This document shows, piece after piece, positions 1 through 12,800 of a stretch of 60,000 bases of DNA; within the stretch, counting starts at the first letter, position 1; the number at the start of each line of letters is the position of its first letter. The notes under the pieces are model-generated. The model saw only the letters and a list, made by a program, of their open reading frames with translations. It ran no database searches and was not told the origin of the DNA. The position numbers and the translations under genes were made by a program. The DNA is from Cristatella mucedo (Eukaryota; Bryozoa; Phylactolaemata; Cristatellidae), in assembly GCA_009760855.2 (NCBI GenBank), contig WPIO01000177.1, positions 126,001 through 186,000 on the forward strand. Direction: 5' to 3'.

Positions 1-3000
1 GTAGGTTGATAGACGATGTGTCCGATAAAAATATTAGCGTCGCCGGAGGCAGCTTGCTTATGAGCGGCGGCGTCTATTGCCGAGTCCGTGCCGCACCACC
101 CTGCGCCCAAGAGCAGCGCTGCTCGGACTTCGGTGGCGGCCGAAAAGCTCACACGTTGTTCACAAGAACCGTCACTCTCCGAAGTGTAGCTCGATAGACG
201 ACATGTCGGATAAAAATATTAGCGTCGCAGGAGCCAGCTTGCTTCTGAGCGGCGGCGTCTATTGCCGTGTCCGTGCCGCACCACCCTGTGCCCAAGAGCG
301 GCGCTGCACGGACTTCGGTGGCGGCCAAAAAGCTCACACGTTGTTCATAAGAAGCGTCACTGTCAAAAAGTAGCTCGATAGACGACATGTCCGATAAAAT
401 ATTAGCGTCGCAGGAGGCAGCTTGCTTCTGAGCGGCGCCGTCGCATCTGTAGCCGAGTCCGTACAGCACCACAGTACGCCCAAGAGCGGCGCTGCACGGA
501 CTTCGGTGGCGGCCGAAAAGCTCACACGTTGTTCACAAGAAGCATCACTGTGCCGAGTGTAGGTCGATAGACGATGTGTCCGATAAAAATAATAGCGTCG
601 CCGAAGCCAGCTTGCTTCTGAGCGGCGGCGTCTATTGCCGTGTCCGTGCCGCACCACCCTGCGCTCAAGAGCGGCGCTGCACGGACTTCTGTGGTGGCTG
701 CAAAGCAAACACGTTGATCACAAGAAGCTTCACTGTGCCGAGTGTAGGTTGATAGACGCTGTGTCCGATAAAAAATATTAGCGTCGAAGGAGCCAGCTTG
801 CTTCTGAGCGGCGGCGTCTATTGCCGAGTCCGTGCCGCACCACCCTGCGCCCAAGAGCGGCGCTGCACGGACTTCGGTGGCGGCCGAAAAGCTCACACGT
901 TGTTCGTAAGAAGCGTCACTGTCCAAAAGTAGCTCGATAGACGACATGTCCGATAAAATATTAGCGTCGCCGGAGCCAGCTTGCTTCTGAACGGCGCCGC
1001 CGCATCTCTAGCCGAGTCCGTGCCGCACCACCCTGCGCCCAAGAGCGGCGCTGCACCGACTTCGGTGGCGGCCAAAAAGCTCACACGTTGTTCATAGGAA
1101 GCGTCACTGTGCCCAGTGTAGGTCTATAGATGACATGTCCGATAAAAATATTAGCGACGCCGGAGACAGCTTGCTTCTGAGCGGCGCCACCGCATATGTA
1201 GCCGAGTCCGTGGAGCACCACCCTACGCCCAAGAGCGGCGCTGCACGGACTTCGGTGGCGGCCGAAAAGCTCACACGTTGTTCACAAGAAGCTTCACTGA
1301 CCTGAGTGTAGATCGATAGACGATGTGTCCGATAAAAATATTAGCGTCGCCGGAGCCAGCTTGCTTCTGAGCGGCGGCTTCTATTGCCGAGTCTGTGCCG
1401 CACCACCCTGAGCCCAAGAGCAGCGCTGCCCGGACTTCTGTGGCGGCCGAAAAGCTCAGACGTTGTTCATAAGAAGCGTCATTGTCCGAAGTGTAGCTCG
1501 ATAGACGACATGTCCGATAAAATATTAGCGTCGCCGGAGCCAGCTTGCTTCTGAGCGGCAGCGTCTGTTGCGGAGTCCGTGCCGGACCACCCTGCGCCCA
1601 AGAGCGGCGTTGCACGGACTTCGGTGGTGGCCGAAAAGCTCAAACGTTGTTCATAAGAAGCGTCACTGTCCCCAGTGAAGGTCTATAGACAATATGTCCG
1701 ATGAAAATATTAGCGACGCCGGAGACAGCTTGCTTCTAAGCGGCGCCACCGCATCTGTAGCCGAGTCCGTGCAGCACCACCCTAAGCCCAAGTGCGGCGC
1801 TGCACGGACTTCGGTGGCGGCCGAAAAGCTCACACGTTGTTCACAAGAAGCTTCACTGTGCTGAGTGTAGGTCGATAGACGATGTGTCCGATAAAAATAA
1901 TAACGACGCCGTAGCCAGCTAGCTTCTGAGCGGCGGCGTCTATTGCCGTGTCCGTGCCGCACCACCCTGCGCCCAAGAGAGGCGCTGCACGGACTTCGGT
2001 GGCGGCCGAAAAGCTCACATGTTGTTCATAAGAAGCGTCACTGTTCAAAGTGTAGCTCGATAGACGACATGTCCGATAAAATATAAGCATCGCCGGAGCC
2101 AGCTTGCTTCTGAGCGGCGGCGTCAGTTGCCAAGTCCGCGCCGCACCACCCTACGCCCAAGAGCGGCGCTGCTCGGACTTCGGTGGCGGCCGAAAAGCTC
2201 ACACGTTGTTCATAAGAAGCGTCACTGTCTAAAAGTAGCTCGATAGACGACACGTCCGATAAAATATTGGCGTCGCCGGAGCCAGCTTGCTTCTGAGCGG
2301 CGGCGTCTGTTGTGGAGTCCGTGCCGGACCACCCAACGCCCAAGAGCGGCGCTGCACGGACTTCGGTGGCGGCCGAAAAGCTCACACGTTGTTCATAAGA
2401 AGCGTCACTGTCCACAATGTAGCTCTATAGACGACATGTCCGATAAAAATATTAGCGACGCCGGAGACAGCTTGCTTCTAAGCGGCGCCACCGCATCTGT
2501 AGCCGAGTCCGTGCAGCACCACCCTACGCCCAAGAGCGGCGCTGCACGGACTTCGGTGGCGGCCGAAAAGCTTACACGTTGTTCATAACAAGCGTCACTG
2601 TCCCCAGTGTAGGTCTATAGACGACATGTCCGATAAAAATATTAGCGACGCTGGAGACAGCTTGCTTCTAAGCGGCGCCACCGCATCTGTAGCCGAGTCC
2701 ATGCAGCACCACCCTACGCCCAAGAGCGGCGCTGCACGGACTTCTGTGGCGGCCTAAAAGCTCACACGTTGTTCATAAGAAGCGTCACTGTCCGAAGTGT
2801 AGCTCGATAGACGACATGTCCGATAAAATATTAGCGTCGCCGGAGCCAGCTTGCTTCTGAGCGGCAGCGTCTGTTGCGGAGTCCGTGCCGGACCACCCTG
2901 CGCCCAAGAGCGGCGCTGCACGGACTTCGGTGGTTGCCGAAAAGCTCACACGTTGTTCATAAGAAGCGTCACTCTCCGAAGTGTAGCTCGATAGACGACA

Positions 3001-4938
3001 TGTCCGATAAAAATATTAGCGACGCCGGAGACAGCTTGCTTCTAAGCGGCGCCACCGCATCTGTAGCCGAGTCCGTGCAGCACCACAGTACGCCCAGGAG
3101 CGGCGCTGCACGGACTTCGGTGGCGGCCGAAAAGCTCACACGTTGTTCACCAGAAGCTTCACTGTGCCGAGTGTAGGTCGATAGACGATGTGTCCGATAA
3201 AAATAATAGCGTCGCCGGAGCCAGCTTGCTTCTGAGCGGCGGCGTCTGTTGCCGAGTCCGAGCCTCACCACCCTGCGCCCAAGAGCAGCGCTGCTCGGAC
3301 TTCGGTGGCGGCTGAAAAGCTCACACGTTGTTCACAAGAAGCGTCACTCTCCGAAGTGTAGCTCGTTAGACGACATGTCTGATAAAACTATTAGCGTCGC
3401 AGGAGCCAGCTTGCTTCTAAGCGGCGCCGCCACATCTGTAGCCGAGTCCGTGCCGCACCACCCTACGACCCAGAGCAGCGTTGCACGGACTTCGGTGGCG
3501 GCCGAAAAGCTCACGGGTTGTTCACAAGAAGCGTCACTCTCCGAAGTGTAGCTCGTTAGACAACATGTCTGATAAAACTATTAGCGTCGCAGGAGCCAGC
3601 TTGCTTCTGAGCGGCGCTGCCACATCTGTAGCCGAGTCCGTAAAGCACCACCCTACGCCCAAGAGAAGCGCTGCACGGACTTCGGTGGCGGCCGACAAGC
3701 TCACACGTTGTTCACAAGAAGCTTCACTGTGCCGAGTGTAGGTCGATAGACGATGCGTCCGATAGAAATATTAGCGTCGCCGGAGCCAGCTTGCTTCTGA
3801 GCGGCGGCGACTGTTGCCGAGTCCGAGCCTCACCACCCTGCTCCCAAGAGCAGCGCTGCTCGGACTTCGGTGGCGGCTGAAAAGCTCACACGTTGTTCAC
3901 AAGAAGCGTCACTCTCCGAAGTGTAGCTCGATAGACGACATGTCCAATAAAATATTAGCGTCGCCGGAGCCAGCTTGCTTCTGAGAGGCGGCGTCAGTTG
4001 CCGAGTCCGTGCCGCACCACCCAACGCCCAAGAGCAGCGCTGCACGGACTTCGGTGGCGGCAGAAAACCTCACACGTTGTTCACAAGAAGCGTCACTCTC
4101 CGAAGTGTAGCTCGATAGACGACATGTCCGATAAAAATATTAGCTTCGCCGGAGACAGCTTGCTTCTAATCGGCGCCGCCGCATCTGTAGCCAAGTCCGT
4201 GCAGCGCCAATGTACGCCCAAGAGCGGCGCTGCACGGACTTCGGTGGCGGCCAAAAAGCTCACCGGTTGTTCATAAGAAGCGTCACTGTCCGAAGTGTAG
4301 CTTGATAGACGACATGTCCGATAAAAATATTACCGTCGCCGGAGCCAGCTTGCTTCTAAGCTGCGGCGTCTATTGCCGAGTCCGTTCAGCACCACACTAC
4401 GCCCAAGAGCGGCGCCGCACGGACTTCGGTGGCGGCCAAAAAGCTCACACGTTGTTCACAAGAAGCTTCACTGTGCCCAGTGTAGGTCGATAGACGATGT
4501 GTCCGATAAAAATATTAGCTTCGCCGGAGACAGCTCGCTTCTAATCGGCGCCGCCGCATCTGTAGCCGAGTCCGTGCAGCACCAATGTACGCCCAAGAGC
4601 GGCGCCGCACGGACTTCGGTGGCGGCTAAAACGCTCACACGTTGTTCATAAGAAGTGTCACTGTTCGAAGTGTAGCTCGATAGACGACATGTCCGAAAAA
4701 TATATTACCGTAACCGGAGCTAGCTTGCTTCTGAGCGGCGGCTTTTGTTGCCGAGTCCGAGCCGCTCCACCCTGCGCCCAAGCGCTGCTCGGACATCGGT
4801 GGCGGCCGAGAAGCTCACACTATGTTCACAAGAAGCGTCACTGTCCCCAGTGTAGGTCTATAGACGACATGTCCGATAAAAATATTAGCTTCGCCGGAGA
4901 CAGCTTGCTTGTAAGCGGCGCCGCCGCATCTATAGCCG

Positions 4939-4985
4939 AGTCCGTGCAGCACCACCCTACGCCCAAGAGCGGCGCTGCACGGACT
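4939..4985. other. Representative satellite dyad (12-bp stem, 23-nt loop)
   Basis: AGTCCGTGCAGC at 4939-4950 is the exact reverse complement of GCTGCACGGACT at 4974-4985. With flanking CCG and CTGG/TCGG bases most copies can extend the stem past a one-base bulge. The same arrangement is in essentially every monomer of the CATCTGTAGCC class; in the other class, GTGCCGC shortens the perfect stem to about 9 bp. Confidence 0.75.
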
Positions 4986-7194
4986 TCTGTGGCAGCCGAA
5001 AAGCTCACACGTTGTTCATAAGAAGCGTAACTGTCCGAAGTGTAGCTCGATAGACGACATGTCCAATAAAATATTAGCGTCGCCGGAGCCAGCTTGCTTC
5101 TGAGCGGTGCCGCCGCATCTGTAGCCGAGTCCGTGGAGCACCAGAGTACGCCCAAGAGCGGCGCTGCACGGACTTCGGTGGCGGCCAAAAAGCTCACACG
5201 TTGTTCATAAGAAGCGTCACTGTGCCCAGTGTAGGTCTATAGATGACATGTCCGATAAAAATATTAGCGACGCCGGAGACAGCTTGCTTCTGAGCGGCGC
5301 CACCGCATATGTAGCCGAGTCCGTGGAGCACCACCCTACGCCCAAGAGCGGCGCTGCACGGACTTCGGTGGCGGCCGAAAACCTCACACGTTGTTCACAA
5401 GAAGCTTCACTGACCTGAGTGTAGATCGATAGACGATGTGTCCGATAAAAATATTAGCGTCGCCGGAGCCAGCTTGCTTCTGAGCGGCGGCTTCTATTGC
5501 CGAGTCTAAGCCGCACCACCCTGAGCCCAAGAGCAGCGCTGCCCGGACTTCTGTGGCGGCCGAAAAGCTCAGATGTTGTTCATAAGAAGCGTCACTGTCC
5601 GAAGTGTAGCTCGATAGACGACATGTCCGATAAAATATTAGCGTCGCCGGAGCCAGCTTGCTTCTGAGCGGCAGCGTCTGTTGCGGAGTCTGTGCTGGAC
5701 CACCCTGCGCCCAAGAGCGGCGCTGCACGGACTTCGGTGGTGGCCGAAAAGCTCAAACGTTGTTCATAAGAAGCGTCACTGTCCCCAGTGAAGGTCTATA
5801 GACAATATGTCCGATGAAAATATTAGCGACGCCGGAGACAGCTTGCTTCTAAGCGGCGCCACCGCATCTGTAGCCGAGTCCGTGCAGCACCACCCTACGC
5901 CCAAGTGCGGCGCTGCACGGACTTCGGTGGCGGCCGAAAAGCTCACACGTTGTTAACAAGAAGCTTCACTGTGCTGAGTGTAGGTCGATAGACGATGTGT
6001 CCGATAAAAATAATAACGTCGCCGTAGCCAGCTTGCTTCTGAGCGGCGGCGTCTATTGCCGTGTCCGTGCCGCACCACCCTGCGCCCAAGAGAGGCGCTG
6101 CACGGACTTCGGTGGCGGCCGAAAAGCTCACATGTTGTTCATAAGAAGCGTCACTGTCCAAAGTGTAGCTCGATAGACGACATGTCCGATAAAATATAAG
6201 CATCGCCGGAGCCAGCTTGCTTCTGAGCGGCGGCGTCAGTTGCCAAGTCCGTGCCGCACCACCCTACGCCCAAGAGCAGCTCTGCACGGACTTCGGTGGC
6301 GGCCGAAAAGCTCACACGTTGTTCACGAGAAGCGTGACTCTCCGAAGTGTAGCTCGATAGACGACATGTCCGATAAAAATATTAGCGACGCCGGAGACAG
6401 CTTCCTTCTAAGCGGCGCCACCGCATATGTAGCCGAGTCCGTGCAGTACCACCCTACGCCCAAGAGCGGCGCTGCACTGACTTAGGTGGCGGCCGAAAAG
6501 CTCACACGTCGTTCACAAGAAGCGTCACTCTCCGAAGTGTAGCTCGATAGACGACATTTCCGATAAAAATATTAGCGTCGCAGGAGCCAGCTTGCTTCTG
6601 ACCGGCGCCGCCACATCTGTAGCCGAGTCCGTGAAGCACCACCCTACGCCCAAGAGCGGAGCTGCACGGACTTCGGTGGCTGCCGAAAAGCTCACCCGTT
6701 GTTAACAAGAAGCTTCACTGTGCCGAGTGTAGGTCGATAGACGATGTGTCCGATAAAAATATTAGCGTCGCAGGAGCCAGCTTGCTTCTGAGCGGCGGCG
6801 TCTATTGCCGAGTCAGTGCCGCACCACCCGACGCCCAAGAGCGGCGCTGCACGGACTTCGTTGGCGGCCGAAAAGCTCACACGTTGTTCATAAGAAGCGT
6901 CACTGTCCAAAAGTAACTCGATAGACGACATGTCCGATAAAATATTAGCGTCGCCGGAGCCAGCTTGCTTCTGAGGAGCGGCGTCTGTTGCGGAGTCCGT
7001 GCCGCACCACTCTTCGCCCAAGAGCGGCGCTGCTCGGACTTCGGTGGCGGCCGAAAAGCTCACACGTTGTTCATAAGAAGCGTCACTGTCTAAAAGTAGC
7101 TCGATAGACGACATGTCCGATAAAATATTGGCGTCGCCGGAGCCAGCTTGCTTCTGAGCGGCGGCGTCTGTTGTAGAGTCCGTGCCGGACCACC

Positions 7195-9853
7195 CAAAGC
7201 CCAAGAGCGGCGCTGCACGGACTTCGGTGGCGGCCGAAAAGCTCACACGTTGTTCATAAGAAGCGTCACTGTCCCCAATGTAGCTCTATAGACGACATGT
7301 CCGATAAAAATATTAGCGACGCTGGAGACAGCTTGCTTCTAAGCGGCGCCACCGCATCTGTAGCTGAGTCCATGCAGCACCACCCTACGCCCAAGAGCGG
7401 CGCTGCACGGACTTCTGTGGCGGCCTAAAAGCTCACACGTTGTTCATAAGAAGCGTCACTGTCTGAAGTGTAGCTCGATAGACGACATGTCCGATAAAAT
7501 ATTAGCGTCGCCGGAGCCAGCTTGCTTCTGAGCGGCAGCGTCTGTTGCGGAGTCCGTGCCGGACCACCCTGCGCCCAAGAGCGGCGCTGCACGGACTTCG
7601 GTGGCGGCCGAAAAGCTCACACGTTGTTCATAAGAAGCGTCACTGTCCCCAATGTAGCTCTATAGACGACATGTCCGATAAAAATATTAGCGACGCCGGA
7701 GACAGCTTGCTTCTAAGCGGCGCCACCGCATCTGTAGCCGAGTCCGTGAAGCACCACCCTACGCCCAAGAGCGGCGCTTCACGGACTTCGGTGGCGGCCG
7801 AAAAGCTCACACGTTGTTCACAAGAAGCTTCACTGTCCCGAGTGAAGGTCGATAGACGATGTGTCCGATAAAAAAATATTAGCGTCGCCAGAGCCAGCTT
7901 CCTTCTGAGCGGCAGCGTCTATTGCCGAGTCCGTGCCGAACCACCCTACCCCCAAGAGCGGCGCTGCACGGACTTCGGTGGCGGCCGAAAAGCTCACACG
8001 TTAATCACAAGAAGCGTCACTGTCCCCAGTGTAGGTCTATAGACGACATGTCCGATAAATATATTACCGTCGCCGGGCGAGCTTGCTTCTGAGCGGCGGC
8101 GTCTGTTGCCGAGTCCGAGCCGCTTTACCCTGCGCCCAAGAGCAGCGCTTCTCGGACTTCGGTGGCGGCCGAAAAGCTCACACGTTGTTTACAAGAAGCG
8201 TCACTCTCCGAAGTGTAGCTCGATAGACGACATGTCCGATAAAAATATTAGCGTCGCAGGAGCCAGCTTGCTTCTGAGCGGCGCCGCCGCATCTTTAGCC
8301 GAGTCCGTGCAGCACCACCCTACGCCCAAGAGCGGCGCTGCACGGACTTCGGAGGCGGCCGAAAAGCTCACACGTTGATCACAAGAAGCTTCACTGTGCC
8401 GAGTGTAGGTCGATAGACGATGTGTCCGATAAAAACATTAGCGTCGCAGGAGCCAGCTTCCTTCTGAGCGGCGGCGTCTATTGCCGAGTCCGTGCCGCAC
8501 CACCCTGCGCCCAAGAGCGGCGCTGCACGGACTTCGGTGGCGGCCGAAAAGCTCACACGTTGTTCATAAGAAGCGTCACTGTCCCCAATGTAGCTCTATA
8601 GACGACATGTCCGATAAAAATATTAGCGACGCTCGAGACAGCTTGCTTCTAAGCGGCGCCACCGCATCTGTAGCCGAGTCCGTGCAGCACCACCCTACGC
8701 CCAAGAGCGGCGCTGCACGGACTTCGGTGGCGGCCGAAAAGCTCACACGTTGTTCATAAGAAGCGTCACTGTCCCCAATGTAGCTCTATAGACGACATGT
8801 CCGATAAAAATATTAGCGACGCTGGAGACAGCTTGCTTCTAAGCGGCGCCACCGCATCTGTAGCTGAGTCCATGCAGCACCACCCTACGCCCAAGAGCGG
8901 CGCTGCACGGACTTCTGTAGCGGCCTAAAAGCTCACACGTTGTTCATAAGAAGCGTCACTGTCCGAAGTGTAGCTCGATAGACGACATGTCCGATAAAAT
9001 ATTAGCGTCGCCGGAGCCAGCTTGCTTCTGAGCGGCAGCGTCTGTTGCGGAGTCCGTGCCGGACCACCCTGCGCCCAAGAGCGGCGCTGCACGGACTTCG
9101 GTGGCGGCCGAAAAGCTCACACGTTGTTCATAAGAAGCGTCACTGTCCCCAATGTAGCTCTATAGACGACATGTCCGATAAAAATATTAGCGACGCCGGA
9201 GACAGCTTGCTTCTAAGCGGCGCCACCGCATCTGTAGCCGAGTCCGTGAAGCACCACCCTACGCCCAAGAGCGGCGCTTCACGGACTTCGGTGGCGGCCG
9301 AAAAGCTCACACGTTGTTCACAAGAAGCTTCACTGTCCCGAGTGAAGGTCGATAGACGATGTGTCCGATAAAAATATTAGCGTCGCCAGAGCCAGCTTCC
9401 TTCTGAGCGGCAGCGTCTATTGCCGAGTCCGTGCCGAACCACCCTACCCCCAAGAGCGGCGCTGCACGGACTTCGGTGGCGGCCGAAAAGCTCACACGTT
9501 AATCACAAGAAGCGTCACTGTCCCCAGTGTAGGTCTATAGACGACATGTCCGATAAATATATTACCGTCGCCGGGCGAGCTTGCTTCTGAGCGGCGGCGT
9601 CTGTTGCCGAGTCCGAGCCGCTTTACCCTGCGCCCAAGAGCAGCGCTTCTCGGACTTCGGTGGCGGCCGAAAAGCTCACACGTTGTTTACAAGAAGCGTC
9701 ACTCTCCGAAGTGTAGCTCGATAGACGACATGTCCGATAAAAATATTAGCGTCGCAGGAGCCAGCTTGCTTCTGAGCGGCGCCGCCGCATCTTTAGCCGA
9801 GTCCGTGCAGCACCACCCTACGCCCAAGAGCGGCGCTGCACGGACTTCGGTGG
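7195..9853. repeat. Recent 8-monomer (1500-bp) tandem duplication inside the satellite
   Basis: The stretch from about 7195 to 8355 is repeated at about 8695 to 9853 with an offset of exactly 1500 bp, which becomes 1498 bp after a 2-bp difference in an A-run near 7871. Only scattered substitutions separate the copies, for example CTGTGGCGG versus CTGTAGCGG near 7416/8916. This is far closer than neighbouring monomers are to each other, so the duplication is young. Confidence 0.85.
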
Positions 9854-12800
9854 CGGCCGAAAAGCTCACACGTTGTTCACAAGAAGCTTCACTGACCTGA
9901 GTGTAGATCGATAGACGATGTGTCCGATAAAAATATTAGCGTCGCCGGAGCCAGCTTGCTTCTGAGCGGCGGCTTCTATTGCCGAGTCTGTGCCGCACCA
10001 CCCTGAGCCCAAGAGCAGCGCTGCCCGGACTTCTGTGGCGGCCGAAAAGCTCAGACGTTGTTCATAAGAAGCGTCACTGTCCGAAGTGTTGCTCGATAGA
10101 CGACATGTCCGATAAAATATTAGCGTCGCCGGAGCCAGCTTGCTTCTGAGCGGCAGCGTCTGTTGCGGAGTCAGTGCCGGACCACCCTGCGCCCAAGAGC
10201 GGCGCTGCACGGACTTCGGTGGTGGCCGAAAAGCTCAAACGTTGTTCATAAGAAGCGTCACTGTTCAAATTGTAGCTCGATAGACGACATGTCCGATAAA
10301 ATATAAGCATCGCCGGAGCCAGCTTGCGTCTGAGCGGCGGCGTCAGTTGCCAAGTCCGTGCCGCACCACCCTACGCCCAAGAGCAGCGCTGCACGGACTT
10401 CGGTGGCGGCCGAAAAGCTCACACGTTGTTCACGAGAAGCGTGACTCTCCGAAGTGTTGCTCGATAGACGACATGTCCGATAAAACTATTAGCGTCGCAG
10501 AAGCCAGCTTGCTTCTAAGCGGCGCAGCCACATCTTTAGCCGAGTCCGTGCAGCACCACCCTACGCCCAAGAGCGGCGCTGCACGGACTTCGGTGGCAGC
10601 CGAAAAGCTCACACGTTGTTCATAAGAAGCGTCACTGTCCCCAGTGTAGCTCGATAGACGACATGTCCGATAAAAATATTAGCGACGCCGGAGACAGCTT
10701 GCTTCTAAGCGGCGCCACCGCATATGTAGCCGAGTCCGTGCAGTACCACCCTACGCCCAAGAGCGGCGCTGCACGGACTTCGGTGGCTGCCGAAAAGCTC
10801 ACCCGTTGTTAACAAGAAGCTTCACTGTGCCGAGTGTAGGTCGATAGACGATGTGTCCGATAAAAATATTAGCGTCGCAGGAGCCAGCTTGCTTCTGAGC
10901 GGCGGCGTCTATTGCCGAGTCAGTGCCGCACCACCCGACGCCCAAGAGCGGCGCTGCACGGACTTCGGTGGCGGCCGAAAAGCTCAGACGTTGTTCATAA
11001 GAAGCGTCACTGTCCAAAAGTAGCTCGATAGACGACATGTCCGATAAAATATTAGCGTCGCCGGAGCCAGCTTGCTTCTGAGAAGCGGCGTCTGTTGCGG
11101 AGTCCGTGCTGCACCACTCTTCGCCCAAGAGCGGCGCTGCTCGGACTTCGGTGGCGGCCGAAAAGCTCACACGTTGTTCATAAGAAGCGTCACTGTCTAA
11201 AAGTAGCTCGATAGACGACATGTCCGATAAAATATTGGCGTCGCCGGAGCCAGCTTGCTTCTGAGCGGCGGCGTCTGTTGTGGAGTCCGTGCCGGACCAC
11301 CCAACGCCCAAGAGCGGCGCTGCACGGACTTCGGTGGCGGCCGAAAAGCTCACACGTTGTTCATAAGAAGCGTCACTGTCCCCAATGTAGCTCTATAGAC
11401 GACATGTCCGATAAAAATATTAGCGACGCCGGAGACAGCTTGCTTCTAAGCGGCGCCACCGCATCTGTAGCCGAGTCCGTGCAGCACCACCCTACGCCCA
11501 AGAGCTGCGCTGCACGGACTTCGGTGGCGGCCGAAAAGCTCACACGTTGTTCACCAGAAGCTTCACTGTGCCGAGTGTAGGTCGATAGACGATGTGTCCG
11601 ATAAAAATAATAGCGTTGCCGGAGCCAGCTTGCTTCTGAGCGGCGGCGTCTGTTGCCGAGTCCGAGCCTCACCACCCTGCGCCCAAGAGCAGCGCTGCTC
11701 GGACTTCGGTGGCGGCTGAAAAGCTCACACGTTGTTCACAAGAAGCGTCACTCTCCGAAGTGTAGCTCGTTAGACGACATGTCTGATAAAACTATTAGCG
11801 TCGCAGGAGCCAGCTTGCTTCTAAGCGGCGCCGCCACATCTGTAGCCGAGTCCGTGCCGCACCACCCTACGACCCAGAGCAGCGTTGCACGGACTTCGGT
11901 GGCGGCCGAAAAGCTCACGGGTTGTTCACAAGAAGCGTCACTCTCCGAAGTGTAGCTCGTTAGACAACATGTCTGATAAAACTATTAGCGTCGCAGGAGC
12001 CAGCTTGCTTCTGAGCGGCGCCGCCACATCTGTAGCCGAGTCCGTGAAGCACCACACTACGCCCAAGAGAAGCGCCTCACGGACTTCGGTGGCGGCCGAC
12101 AAGCTCACACGTTGTTCACAAGAAGCTTCACTGTGCCGAGTGTAGGTCGATAGACGATGCGTCCGATAGAAATATTAGCGTCGCCGGAGCCAGCTTGCTT
12201 CTGAGCGGCGGCGAGTGTTGCCGAGTCCGAGCCTCACCACCCTGCGCCCAAGAGCAGCGCTGCTCAGACTTCGGTGGCGGCTGAAAAGCTCACACGTTGT
12301 TCACAAGAAGCGTCACTCTCCGAAGTGTAGCTCGATAGACGACATGTCCAATAAAATATTAGCGTCGCCGGAGCCAGCTTGCTTCTGAGAGGCGGCGTCA
12401 GTTGCCGAGTCCGTGCCGCACCACCCAACGCCCAAGAGCAGCGCTGCACGGACTTCGGTGGCGGCAGAAAACCTCACACGTTGTTCACAAGAAGCGTCAC
12501 TCTCCGAAGTGTAGCTCGATAGACGACATGTCCGATAAAAATATTAGCTTCGCCGGAGACAGCTTGCTTCTAATCGGCGCCGCCGCATCTGTAGCCAAGT
12601 CCGTGCAGCACCAATGTACGCCCATGAGCGGCGCCGCACGGACTTCGGTGGCGGCCCAAAAGCTCACATGTTGTTCACAAGAAGCGTCACTCTCCGAAGT
12701 GTAGCTTGATAGACGACATGTCCGATAAAAATATTACCGTCGCCGGAACCAGCTTGCTTCTAAGCTGCGGCGTCTATTGCCGAGTCCGTGACGCACCACC

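Noticed and set aside
6692-11353. Long minus-strand open frames in the satellite (184 codons at 6692-7246 and 10799-11353) as repeat-protein genes
   Set aside because: They run across monomer boundaries, depend on the 185-bp class keeping near-frame, have equally open shadows on the other strand, and show no codon-position bias in monomer differences that I can see. They follow from GC-rich repeats with few stops.
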